Below, one piece after another: positions 16,870 to 24,545 of a stretch of 64,000 bases of DNA. The DNA is from Aureimonas endophytica (lineage in GTDB: Bacteria; Pseudomonadota; Alphaproteobacteria; Rhizobiales; Rhizobiaceae): the NCBI RefSeq assembly GCF_014642635.1, contig NZ_BMIQ01000006.1, positions 124,001-188,000 of the forward strand, written 5' to 3'. A program made the position numbers and the translations under genes. Position 1 is the stretch's first letter. Each line of letters starts with the position of its first letter. Below the pieces are notes generated by a model. That model saw only the letters and a list, made by a program, of their open reading frames with translations, ran no database searches and had not been told where the DNA came from.

Positions 16870-16887
16870 TGAATGAACGTTCATTCA
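16870..16887. promoter_or_regulatory. 18-bp perfect palindrome, probable TetR operator
   Basis: TGAATGAACGTTCATTCA is fully self-complementary and lies in AT-rich sequence 33 bp upstream of the tetR start, within the gap before the divergent HAD gene. TetR-family repressors bind short palindromes of about this size next to their own promoter. Placement and symmetry make this the likely site through which the regulator controls the efflux operon, and perhaps also the HAD gene starting at 17000. Confidence 0.8.
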
Positions 16888-16999
16888 CACAAGAGGAGAT
16901 CGCGTTCCGGCTGACGACGGATCGATGGAAAGCGGCGGCATGCGTCTTAATTTCCGCCTGCGGCGCCGTGCGCGCGACTGACGAAAGGGAACGAGACCC

Positions 17000-17674
17000 A
17001 TGCGGATCGAGCCAAGTTTCCTGTTCGACCTCGACGGCACCCTGGTCGACAGTGTCTATCAGCATGTCCTCGCTTGGCAGGAGGCGCTGGACGAGGAGGG
17101 CATCGACCTGTCCGTCTGGCGCATCCACCGCAAGATCGGCATGAGCGGCGGGCTGTTCACCAACCAGCTTTTGCGCGAGATCGGCCAGCCGATCACCGAG
17201 GAGAAGGTGGAGCGGCTGCGCCATCTTCATTCCGCCGCCTATGACCGGCTGCACCGCCGCATCAAGCCGCTGCCCGGCGCGATCGAGCTTCTGAAGACCC
17301 TCACCGATTCGGGGATCAAATGGGCGATCGCCACCAGCGGGCGCATGGAGACGGCGCGCTTCAACCTCGAGGCGCTCGGCGTCGATCCGGGCGCCGTGCC
17401 GGTCGTCACGCGCGATCTCGTCAAATATGCCAAGCCCGATCCCGATCTCTTCCTCGCCGCCGCCGAGCGGCTCGGCGTCGACATCCGCACCTCGATGGTG
17501 GTCGGCGATTCGATCTGGGACATGCTGGCGGCGCAGCGCTGCCGGGCGCTCGGCGTCGGGCTGCTCTGCGGCGGCTACGGGCAGGAGGAGCTGGAGCGCG
17601 CCGGCGCCTATCGCGTCTACGAGGACCCGAAGGATCTTCTTGGCCATCTCGACGAGGTGGGCGGCCGCCGCTGA
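17000..17674 (+). CDS. HAD-superfamily phosphatase
   Basis: A 224-residue HAD subfamily IA hydrolase. Motif I is FLFDLDGTLVDS with Asp10 nucleophile and Asp12, motif II is the Thr/Ser in AIATSGRM (about 112-119), motif III is the Lys in KYAKPDPDLF (about 140-149), and motif IV is VVGDSIWDM (about 166-174). A cap domain lies at about residues 20-85. It resembles phosphoglycolate-phosphatase-like enzymes, but the substrate cannot be assigned. It is divergent from tetR and shares the 162-bp gap with the operator. The SRAP gene follows 8 bp after it, suggesting co-transcription. Confidence 0.9.
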   Translation: MRIEPSFLFDLDGTLVDSVYQHVLAWQEALDEEGIDLSVWRIHRKIGMSGGLFTNQLLREIGQPITEEKVERLRHLHSAAYDRLHRRIKPLPGAIELLKTLTDSGIKWAIATSGRMETARFNLEALGVDPGAVPVVTRDLVKYAKPDPDLFLAAAERLGVDIRTSMVVGDSIWDMLAAQRCRALGVGLLCGGYGQEELERAGAYRVYEDPKDLLGHLDEVGGRR

Positions 17675-17682
17675 TCGGACCC

Positions 17683-18369
17683 ATGTGCAATCTCTACGCG
17701 ATCACCACACCGCAAAGCGCGCTGCGCGACTTCGTGAAGGCGCAGAAGGACGTGGCGGGCAACCTACCGTCTCTGCCGGGCGTCTTTCCCGACTATGCCG
17801 CGCCCATCGTCCGCAACGGCGAAGACGGCATCGAGCTCGCCAGCGCCCGCTGGGGCCTGCCCTCCCCCGCCTTCGCGCTGAAGAATCGCATCGCCGATCC
17901 GGGCGTCACCAATGTGCGCAACGCGGCGAGCCCGCATTGGCGGCGCTGGCTCGGCACGGCCCATCGCTGCCTCGTGCCCTTCAACAGCTTTTCCGAATAC
18001 GACTCGGTGGCGGGGCACAAGGAGCCGGTCTGGTTCGCCCTGTCGGACAAGCGCCCGCTCGCCTGCTTCGCCGGCCTCTGGACCTCTTGGACCTCCGTGC
18101 GCAAGGCCAAGGAAGGCGAGGTCACGGTCGACTGCTTCGCCTTCCTCACCTGCGAGCCGAACCGGGAGGTCGGCGCCATCCATCCGAAGGCGATGCCGGT
18201 GATCCTGACCGAGCCGGACGAGCGCGAGGCCTGGCTTCGCGCCGACTGGAAGGACGCCGCCGCCCTGCAACGCCCCCTCCCCGACGGCGCGCTGTCCATC
18301 GTCGCGCGCGGCCGGCGGGAGGATGGCGGCGAGGCGGCGGACCAGCCGCGCGACCTGTTCTCGGCTTGA
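17683..18369 (+). CDS. SOS-response-associated peptidase (SRAP; HMCES/YedK family)
   Basis: SRAP proteins form a covalent, protective DNA-protein crosslink with abasic sites in single-stranded DNA through a Cys2 thiazolidine. The 228-residue protein begins MCNLYAI, so the catalytic Cys2 is exposed after removal of Met1, and the ATG at 17683 is certain on that ground. Other conserved elements are VTNVRNAASP, RCLVPFNSFSEY (the GFYEW-like motif with its Glu) and IHPKAMPVIL (catalytic His, canonical HxRMPVIL). The motif carries Lys-Ala in place of the usual Arg, a mild deviation. It lies 8 bp downstream of the HAD gene and is convergent with the COG4091 gene across a repeat-filled 174-bp gap. Confidence 0.93.
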   Translation: MCNLYAITTPQSALRDFVKAQKDVAGNLPSLPGVFPDYAAPIVRNGEDGIELASARWGLPSPAFALKNRIADPGVTNVRNAASPHWRRWLGTAHRCLVPFNSFSEYDSVAGHKEPVWFALSDKRPLACFAGLWTSWTSVRKAKEGEVTVDCFAFLTCEPNREVGAIHPKAMPVILTEPDEREAWLRADWKDAAALQRPLPDGALSIVARGRREDGGEAADQPRDLFSA

Positions 18370-18394
18370 AAGATTCGAAACCTCGAAACCGCCT

Positions 18395-18517
18395 CCTTCT
18401 CCCGAGTCGGGAGAAGGTCGCGGCAGCGGGATGAGGGAGCCGTGGAGCTCCGGCGTCCCTGCCCTACGGCTCCCTCACCCGGCCCTTCGGGCCACCCTCT
18501 CCCGGCTCGGGAGAGGG
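18395..18517. repeat. Composite palindromic intergenic element
   Basis: Three nested or adjacent hairpins. The left one (18395-18417) is CCTTCTCCCGA with its reverse complement. The right one (18495-18517) is built on CCCTCTCCCG and its complement. Between them GGGATGAGGGAGCCGT pairs with ACGGCTCCCTCACCC (one bulged A), next to a GGCCCTTCGGGCC stem. The 11-mer CGAAACCTCGA at 18376-18386 just outside is the same word that flanks the repeat at 11506-11662. It sits between two convergent genes (SRAP and COG4091), where it could act as a two-way terminator. Similar CCTTCTCCCG and CCCTTCGGG palindromes recur between genes in many Hyphomicrobiales. Confidence 0.85.
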
Positions 18518-18543
18518 CGGGCGCCTTTGCCTGAAGCGTGGCG

Positions 18544-19866
18544 TCAGGCCGCCGCGCCCGGCAGGAACCGGGCATCCGCCGCGTCGAGTTCGCGGCGGAG
18601 GCGGGTGACGAGGAAGCTCTCTTCCGGCACGCAATTCGCATAGGTCAGCTTCTCGCCCTTGGCGATCGGCCGGGTCACCTTGGCCTTCTCGGCAAGGCCG
18701 AGCGGCAGGGCCTGCGCCGCGCGCCCGTCCTCCCAGGTCATGGCGAAGCCGCGATAGTCCGTCTCGCCGATCTTGCCGAGCGTGTCGCCGGGGATAAGAT
18801 CGCGCTTGGCGACGGCCGCGCATTCGGCGACGGGATAGTCGACGGGCTGCATGTCCGGCATGCCGCGCATCACCGCCTTGATGGCGGAGAGCGGCACTTC
18901 GAGGCTCGTCAGGTGGAAGGGGCGGCACAGGGTGTAGCAGGGGCCGGGGCCGACCTTCAGGTCGGTGACGCGCTCCAGGACGCGCGGATGGCGGGGGCGG
19001 ACGATGGCGAAGACGCCGGGCGCGACGCCCTTGCCGATCGTGTAGTCGACGCAGCCCGGCTTCGACAGGATGCCGCCATCCTCCTTCGCGCAGAGCACCT
19101 GCGCCAGATTGTCGAGCGTCGCGGCCGGGCCGTGCATGCCCGGCACGTCCGGCTTCAGGCCGGTGGCATTGGCGATGGCCGTCATCTCGACCATCGTCTT
19201 CGAGCCGTCGACGAATTCGACGAGGACGCGCGCGTTCATGTTGCGGCGCGCCGCCTCCTCCTCGAACTCGGCCGGCATCGCGTCGAACTTCAGGGCATTG
19301 TTCTTGCCCTTGCCGGCGGCGACGACATCGAAGCCGAGCGCCTGGGCGAGACCGATCAATTCCAGCGTCGCGGCCGGCTCGTCGCCGGCGGCCCCCGTAT
19401 AGACGACGCCGGCCCGCGCCGCCTCGCGCTTGAGATAGCGGCCGATGGTGATGTCCGCCTCGACATTCAGCATCACCAGATGCTTGCCGTTGCGGAAGGC
19501 CTCCAGCGCGATCTCCGTGCCGGTATTCGGATTGCCGGTGGCGTCGATCACCACCTGCACGCGGCCCGAGGCCGCCAGCTCGCGGAAATCCGGGCAATAG
19601 GCGGTGCGGCCCGCCTCGATCACGCGATCGATGTCGCGCGCCGTCGCGGCGCCGCTCCAGGCGAGCCCGGCCATCGCCATAGCGGCCTCGACACGGGCCG
19701 AGGTGCCGGCGCAGATCGCCCCCAGCCGGACGCCCGGCATCAGGGCGCATTGAACCGCGAGATCGGTGCCCATCTGGCCGGCGCCGACCAAGCCGAGCGT
19801 GACCGGCCCGTGCGTTTCCGCATAGGCGGCGAGTTCCGCCGCCAGACCGACCGTCGCAATCGTCAT
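18544..19866 (-). CDS. COG4091-type NAD(P)-dependent oxidoreductase with C-terminal SAF domain
   Basis: A 440-residue protein labelled in databases as predicted homoserine dehydrogenase with a SAF domain; no activity is established for the group as a whole. The Rossmann loop is GLVGAGQMGTD (about residues 25-35). A DapB-like catalytic region includes IDATGNPNTG, NVEADITIGRYL and GAAGDEPAATLEL. The C-terminal part has AVAKRDLIPGDTLGKIGE, a SAF-like fold (about residues 355-430). True homoserine dehydrogenase should be a separate gene with an ACT domain; this one lacks ACT. Members often occur with sugar-acid or polyol catabolism genes, but none is seen here. The stop of the siderophore-interacting gene is 74 bp upstream. 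Confidence 0.75.
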   Translation of the reverse strand: MTIATVGLAAELAAYAETHGPVTLGLVGAGQMGTDLAVQCALMPGVRLGAICAGTSARVEAAMAMAGLAWSGAATARDIDRVIEAGRTAYCPDFRELAASGRVQVVIDATGNPNTGTEIALEAFRNGKHLVMLNVEADITIGRYLKREAARAGVVYTGAAGDEPAATLELIGLAQALGFDVVAAGKGKNNALKFDAMPAEFEEEAARRNMNARVLVEFVDGSKTMVEMTAIANATGLKPDVPGMHGPAATLDNLAQVLCAKEDGGILSKPGCVDYTIGKGVAPGVFAIVRPRHPRVLERVTDLKVGPGPCYTLCRPFHLTSLEVPLSAIKAVMRGMPDMQPVDYPVAECAAVAKRDLIPGDTLGKIGETDYRGFAMTWEDGRAAQALPLGLAEKAKVTRPIAKGEKLTYANCVPEESFLVTRLRRELDAADARFLPGAAA

Positions 19867-19940
19867 GTCGTTTCTCCGCTTCCTCTTGGAACCGGTCTTA
19901 CATGACTTGGAGGAAGGCGCGAACGGCTTTCGTCGTCCGG

Positions 19941-21050
19941 CTACCGTTCGCGCGTGTCGCGGCTGCCGTCGCCGCAGACGCCCCGGCGCCAGTAGGACAT
20001 GACGAGATGATCCTGGCGCGACCGGCCGAGTTCCTTGCGCAGATAGGCGCGGATGGCGCGGAAGGCGGCGAACTCGGCCGCCGCCCAGACGAAGACCTCG
20101 CCGTCCCCCGGCCCGACGGCCGCGCGCGCCGCGTCGAGGAGAAGGTCCGTCGTGCCGGGCGCCGCGCCGCCGCGCGCCAACCATTCGACGGCGACGGAGG
20201 CCGGGCTCGGCAGCGCCTGACGCTCCGAGGCACCGGCGATCTCGATGAAGGCGCGCGCCTCCCGGTCCGGCCCGATCTCGGCGAGGATGCGGGCGATCGC
20301 CGGCAGGGCCGTCTCGTCGCCGAGGAGCACGAGGCGGCGCGCGGTCGGAATGTCGCCGCCGCCCGGCCCGGTGATGCCGACGACGTCGCCGGGCCGCGCC
20401 GAGGCGGCGAAGTCCGACCCCGGCATGCCCTCGCCCTCGTGCAGCACCATGTCGACGTCGATCTCGCCCGCCGCGACATCGATGCGCCGGATCGTATAGA
20501 CGCGCGAGGCGAGCGCGTCCTCGCCCTCCGGCATGGCGAGCCGCCCGTCCGGGCCGAGTTCCGGCCATTTCGGCGCGGGCCTGTCCTTCGGCGGCAGCAG
20601 CAGGCGCAGATGGAGGCCGCCATGGGCGAAGCGGTCGAGGTCCGAGCCGACCAGGGTGACGCGGCGCATATGCGGCGTCACCTGCCGCGCCGCCGCGACG
20701 CGCATCTCGCGGAAGAAGGGCGGCACGCGCGCCTCGCAGCCGTCGCCCGTCCAGGCGATGGACGGCGCCGGCCGGGCGAATTCGATCACATGCTCGGCGA
20801 CGGCCATCTTCATATAGGCGAGCGAGGTCTCGTCCCCCGCCTCGACCGTCACATGCAGCCGGTCCGGCGCCGCCCGCATCGCCGCCTCGCCGTAGTCGGT
20901 GGAAAGATGCGCCGACGCCCCGTCGCGCGACACGCTCGCATGTTCGACGAAATGGTCGCAGAGCCGGTCCATCAGCGCCGGCGCCTCGGCATAGGCGAGA
21001 AGGGCTTCGGCCTTCAGGCGCGGCGCGCCCGCCATCGCGGCGCTCACCAT
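19941..21050 (-). CDS. Siderophore-interacting protein with N-terminal DUF2218 domain
   Basis: FAD-binding ferric-siderophore reductase of the SIP family, releasing iron in the cytosol by reduction. The 369-residue protein has an N-terminal DUF2218 domain (about residues 10-95: DHFVEHASVSRDGASAHLSTDYGEA). Next are the SIP FAD-binding domain (VTPHMRRVTLVGSDLDRF, then SRVYTIRRIDVAAGEIDVDMVLH, about 130-245) and the NAD(P)H-binding SIP_C domain (LGDETALPAIARIL, about 265-278; EVFVWAAAEFAAFRAIRAYLR near the C-terminus). The ATG at 21050 overlaps the receptor gene stop, so the two are translationally coupled. This supports a shared iron-uptake role. The DUF2218 fusion is a known variant. Confidence 0.9.
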   Translation of the reverse strand: MVSAAMAGAPRLKAEALLAYAEAPALMDRLCDHFVEHASVSRDGASAHLSTDYGEAAMRAAPDRLHVTVEAGDETSLAYMKMAVAEHVIEFARPAPSIAWTGDGCEARVPPFFREMRVAAARQVTPHMRRVTLVGSDLDRFAHGGLHLRLLLPPKDRPAPKWPELGPDGRLAMPEGEDALASRVYTIRRIDVAAGEIDVDMVLHEGEGMPGSDFAASARPGDVVGITGPGGGDIPTARRLVLLGDETALPAIARILAEIGPDREARAFIEIAGASERQALPSPASVAVEWLARGGAAPGTTDLLLDAARAAVGPGDGEVFVWAAAEFAAFRAIRAYLRKELGRSRQDHLVMSYWRRGVCGDGSRDTRER

Positions 21051-23266
21051 GTCGCATGCGCCTTGAAGAGGACGCCCCGCCCTTCGATGTAGCCGCAGGC
21101 ATAGTAGTTCTGGCAGCCGGACACGGCCTTCTCGTCGAAGACATTGGTGACGTTGGCGGAGACGCCCCAATTGGCGCGGTCGTAGCGCAGCGCCGCGTCG
21201 ACCACGGTCGAATCCGAGACCTTCAGGAAATTCTGGTTGTCGGCGAAGCTGTCGCCGACATAGCGCAGGCCGACGCCGCCGCCGAGACCGTCGAGCGCGC
21301 CGTCGCGCACGGTGTAATCCGCCCAGAGTGAGGCCTGCACCTCCGGCACCAGCCAGGGCCGGTTGCCGACGAGCGTCGGATCGACATCGCGGGTGATCTC
21401 GAGATCGAAAGCCGTGAAGGCGCCGACCAGCTTCCAGTTGCGGTCGAGATTGACATTGGCCTCCAGTTCCAGGCCCTTCGAGCGGATCTCGCCGACCGCC
21501 CGGGGAATGAAGAGCGCATCCGTCTGGAGCGTGTTGCGGCGCGTCAGGTCGAAGAGCGAGGCGGTGAAGACGGCGTCGAGGAAGGTCGGCGCGTATTTGA
21601 CGCCGACTTCGTATTGCTCGCCCGTCTCCGGCGGCACGCCGTTGCCCAAGGCATCCGTGCCGATCTGCGGGTTGAAGAAGCGCGAGACGCTGACATAGGG
21701 CACGACGCCGTTCTTGAACTCGTAGCCGAGACCGGCGCGGCCGCTGAAGGCGCCGTCGTCGCTCACGTAATCCGCCTGCTCGGTGAGAAAGGCGGAGAGC
21801 GGCCGACGATCGTCGTTGTCGATGCGGACCTGATCGTAGCGCCCGTTGAGCGTCAGGATGAAGCCGTCGCCGAACTTGGCCTGTTCCTGGAGGTAGAAGC
21901 CGACCTGGTTGAGATCGGTCGTGCTGTCGTTATAGGGCGCGCCGAGCGCCGGCAGGCTGTTCAGATAGACCGGATCGCGGGCGCTGAGCGGATTGGCGTA
22001 GCCGACCGCCTGGGTCTGGTCGATGCGGAAATACTTGTAGTCGATGCCGGCGAGGATCTGATGGCGGATGGCGCCCGCCTCGAATTCCGCCACCATCCGA
22101 TTGTCGGTGGTGAGCGTGTCGACCGCCGTGTCATGGCCGAAATTGATGCGCCCGAGAAGGTCGCTGCCGGCCGGCGGCGCGAAGAGCGCCGCGTAGTTGT
22201 TCGACAGGTTCGTCGGGTCGGCATAGCCGTAGAAATAGGGACCGTATTCGCGGCGCTCGGCATGGCCGTAGCGCGTGTTGGAGGACAGCGTCAGCCAGTC
22301 GGTCGCCGCCGTCTCGAATTCGTAGCCGAGGAGCACCTGACGATTGCGGAACCGGTCGAGATCGGGCTCGGAATAGAAGATGTCGCGGTCGATCCGGCCG
22401 AAGGGCGCGTCCACTTCCGTGCCGACATAGGGCAGGAAGCCGGTCGTGTGCCGCTGATCGTCATATTGATAGCTGCCATAGAGGTTCAGCCGCGTGTCGG
22501 CATCCGGCTGGAAGGTGACGGTCGGCGCGATGAGGCCGCGGAAATTGTCGGCGAACTCGGTATCCGTGTCGCCGCCCTTCACCTTGCCGAGCAGGCGATA
22601 GCTCCAGACGCCGTCCGTCGTGAAGCGGTCGCCGATGTCGAAGGCGCCGTAGCCGTTCGGATCGTCGTCGATGCCGCCCTCGACATAGCGGATGCGCTCG
22701 CCATTCGCCCGCTTCGACACGGAATTAACGAGGCCGCCCGGATTGCTGCCGCCGTAGAGCACCGAGGCCGGACCGCGCAGCAACTCGACGCGCTCCAGAA
22801 GGAAGGGATCGATGATGAAGCCGCCGAAGGCATAGGAATAGAGATTGAGGCCGTCGAGATAGATGCCGGTCTGCGTGGCGTTGAAGCCCCGGATATAGAT
22901 CCAGTCCGTGTCGCTGTCGGGCCCGTAGGGCTGGGACAGGACGCCCGGCGTGTAGCGCAGCGCCTCGTCGAGCTTCTGGACGCCGCGATCCTCCAGTTCC
23001 TCCCGCCCGATGACGGACACCGACTGCGGCACCTCGACGAGCGGCGTATCGGTCTTCGAGCCGGTGGCGGTGCGCTTGGCGACATAGCCGGTGACCGGGC
23101 CGGTGGCGCTCTCGCCGTTTCCGCCCGCGCCCGAGCCGGCGCCGTTATTGGCGGCCGCGTCGATCGTCACCGTGTCGAGCTCGATCGCCTGTTGCGCTTC
23201 GGCTTGGCTGGCGAGAACGGCGGACACGGCGCCAAGCGCGACGGACAGGAGAAGGCGGGACGACAT
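21044..23266 (-). CDS. TonB-dependent siderophore receptor
   Basis: Outer-membrane gated channel for a ferric siderophore. The 740-residue precursor has a signal peptide (about 1-24, ending SQAEA). A TonB box-like stretch (IELDTVTIDA) follows, then a plug domain (about 70-190, with VPQSVSVIGREELEDRGVQKLDEALRYTPGV and IYIRGFNATQTGIYLDGL). The beta-barrel from about residue 200 has the usual end in an aromatic residue (KAHATW). The plug and barrel resemble FhuA/FoxA-like hydroxamate receptors, but the ligand cannot be set. It is first in the operon and overlaps the siderophore-interacting protein gene by 7 bp. A 166-bp AT-rich leader region upstream has a candidate iron box. Confidence 0.94.
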   Translation of the reverse strand: MSSRLLLSVALGAVSAVLASQAEAQQAIELDTVTIDAAANNGAGSGAGGNGESATGPVTGYVAKRTATGSKTDTPLVEVPQSVSVIGREELEDRGVQKLDEALRYTPGVLSQPYGPDSDTDWIYIRGFNATQTGIYLDGLNLYSYAFGGFIIDPFLLERVELLRGPASVLYGGSNPGGLVNSVSKRANGERIRYVEGGIDDDPNGYGAFDIGDRFTTDGVWSYRLLGKVKGGDTDTEFADNFRGLIAPTVTFQPDADTRLNLYGSYQYDDQRHTTGFLPYVGTEVDAPFGRIDRDIFYSEPDLDRFRNRQVLLGYEFETAATDWLTLSSNTRYGHAERREYGPYFYGYADPTNLSNNYAALFAPPAGSDLLGRINFGHDTAVDTLTTDNRMVAEFEAGAIRHQILAGIDYKYFRIDQTQAVGYANPLSARDPVYLNSLPALGAPYNDSTTDLNQVGFYLQEQAKFGDGFILTLNGRYDQVRIDNDDRRPLSAFLTEQADYVSDDGAFSGRAGLGYEFKNGVVPYVSVSRFFNPQIGTDALGNGVPPETGEQYEVGVKYAPTFLDAVFTASLFDLTRRNTLQTDALFIPRAVGEIRSKGLELEANVNLDRNWKLVGAFTAFDLEITRDVDPTLVGNRPWLVPEVQASLWADYTVRDGALDGLGGGVGLRYVGDSFADNQNFLKVSDSTVVDAALRYDRANWGVSANVTNVFDEKAVSGCQNYYACGYIEGRGVLFKAHATW

Positions 23267-23317
23267 CGGCGGACCAGGACTCGAAAAGGAACGGTCGAGA
23301 CCTAGCGATCTTTAATA

Positions 23318-23332
23318 TGACTCTTCAATTCA
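23318..23332. promoter_or_regulatory. Candidate iron-responsive (RirA-like) box TGA-N9-TCA
   Basis: TGACTCTTCAATTCA has the symmetric TGA-N9-TCA form of iron-responsive operators described for RirA in rhizobia. It sits in AT-rich sequence 52 bp upstream of the TonB-dependent receptor start. The pattern is short and could arise by chance; what lifts it above chance is the AT-rich promoter and the function of the gene. A Fur-type box was not found. Confidence 0.4.
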
Positions 23333-23432
23333 TCTTTTTGAATCAAGGCGCTTTGCGCCTCCCCTTGTGGCGCCACCGCCACAAAACTGGAACCATTCCA
23401 ATCGCTTAAGAAAAGCGCCTCGTTCGGCCCGG

Positions 23433-24377
23433 TCAGGTATTCGATGCCGGCAGGGCGGCGACGGTGGAGATCGATTCGGCGGGTCCGAGATAGGTGTCGA
23501 CGAGACGGGTGACCTCGGCGTCGCGCTCGCGTCCCGTTTTTCCGCCGATCACCACGACGATGACGCGCTGGCCGCGCCGCTCGGCGCTGGCGACGAGATT
23601 GAAGCCGGAATCGCGGATGAAGCCGGTCTTCATGCCGTCGACGCCCTGCACCGTGCCGAGAAGATGGTTGGTGGAGCGATAGGCCTTGCCCTCATAGGCA
23701 TAGCCGGTCATCGCGTAGAAGGAGGTGAAGCGCGGATGGCTGGCGCGCAGCGCGCGGGCGAGCGTCGCCATGTCGCGCGCCGTCGAGATCTGGCGCGGGT
23801 CCGGCAGGCCGTTCGGATTGACGAAGCTCGTGCGCGTCATGCCGATCTGCCGGGCCTTCGTCATCATCAGATTGGCGAAGCCCTCCTTCGAGCCGCCGAG
23901 ATTCTCCGCCACCACCATCGCCGCGTCATTGGCCGATTTCGTCGCGATGCCATGGGCGAGATCGGAAACGCGGACGCGGCTGCCCGGCTTCAGGCCGAGC
24001 TTCGACGGCGCCTGGGCGGCGGCATTCGGCGAGACCAGCATCGTGTCGTCGAGCGAGATCTTGCCGGAATCCACCGCGTCGAAGAGCAGGAACAGCGTCA
24101 TCATCTTGGTGAGCGAGGCCGGATAGCGCAGCCCGTCCGGGTTCAGCTCGTAGAGGACGCGCCCGGTCTTGTAGTCCATCACCAGTTCGGCCGGCGCCCG
24201 CACCTCGGCATAGCCGAGCGCGATGTCCTGCGAGATCGCCGTCTTCGGCGGCACGGGCGACAGGCCCTGGGCGGTGAGCTGCGCGCTCTGGCAACCGCCG
24301 AGCGCCGCGCTGGCGGCGAGCGCCAGAAGGAGGGCGCGGCGGGCGATAACGAGCCGGGCGGCGGAAGCGAGAGACAT
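23433..24377 (-). CDS. D-alanyl-D-alanine carboxypeptidase (S11), second copy, lipoprotein-like
   Basis: Periplasmic DD-carboxypeptidase. The 314-residue precursor has a hydrophobic signal ending LAASAALGGC, so Cys29 may be lipidated; the lipobox LGGC is not the most typical. Motifs are SLTK (88-91), SAN (148-150) and KTG (250-252). The chain stops near residue 314 without a C-terminal PBP5_C domain, so it is a short form compared with the copy at 7667-8902. It is divergent from the methyltransferase at 24546 with a 168-bp gap, and the gap to the receptor gene start is 166 bp. Confidence 0.93.
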   Translation of the reverse strand: MSLASAARLVIARRALLLALAASAALGGCQSAQLTAQGLSPVPPKTAISQDIALGYAEVRAPAELVMDYKTGRVLYELNPDGLRYPASLTKMMTLFLLFDAVDSGKISLDDTMLVSPNAAAQAPSKLGLKPGSRVRVSDLAHGIATKSANDAAMVVAENLGGSKEGFANLMMTKARQIGMTRTSFVNPNGLPDPRQISTARDMATLARALRASHPRFTSFYAMTGYAYEGKAYRSTNHLLGTVQGVDGMKTGFIRDSGFNLVASAERRGQRVIVVVIGGKTGRERDAEVTRLVDTYLGPAESISTVAALPASNT

Positions 24378-24545
24378 GGAGCGGATCGTCCGAAAGGCTC
24401 GGGGAAAGACGGTCCTCGAGCTTTAACCGCTTGTCCTTAAGAGACATTCACCATGCCGGGAAAGGGCGTGGCGGCAACAGGCCGTTCCTCGCTTGCGCCT
24501 CGCCAAGGATTGCAGTCTTCCGCCGCTGCCCGTAGCTGTGCGGCC

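Noticed and set aside
18544-21144. Single fused 866-residue protein covering COG4091 and the siderophore-interacting gene
   Set aside because: The N-terminal half is an out-of-frame reading of the siderophore-interacting gene; the oxidoreductase starts at 19866.
23318-23345. Classical Fur box upstream of the siderophore receptor
   Set aside because: No stretch resembles the GATAATGATAATCATTATC consensus; only the shorter TGA-N9-TCA pattern is present.
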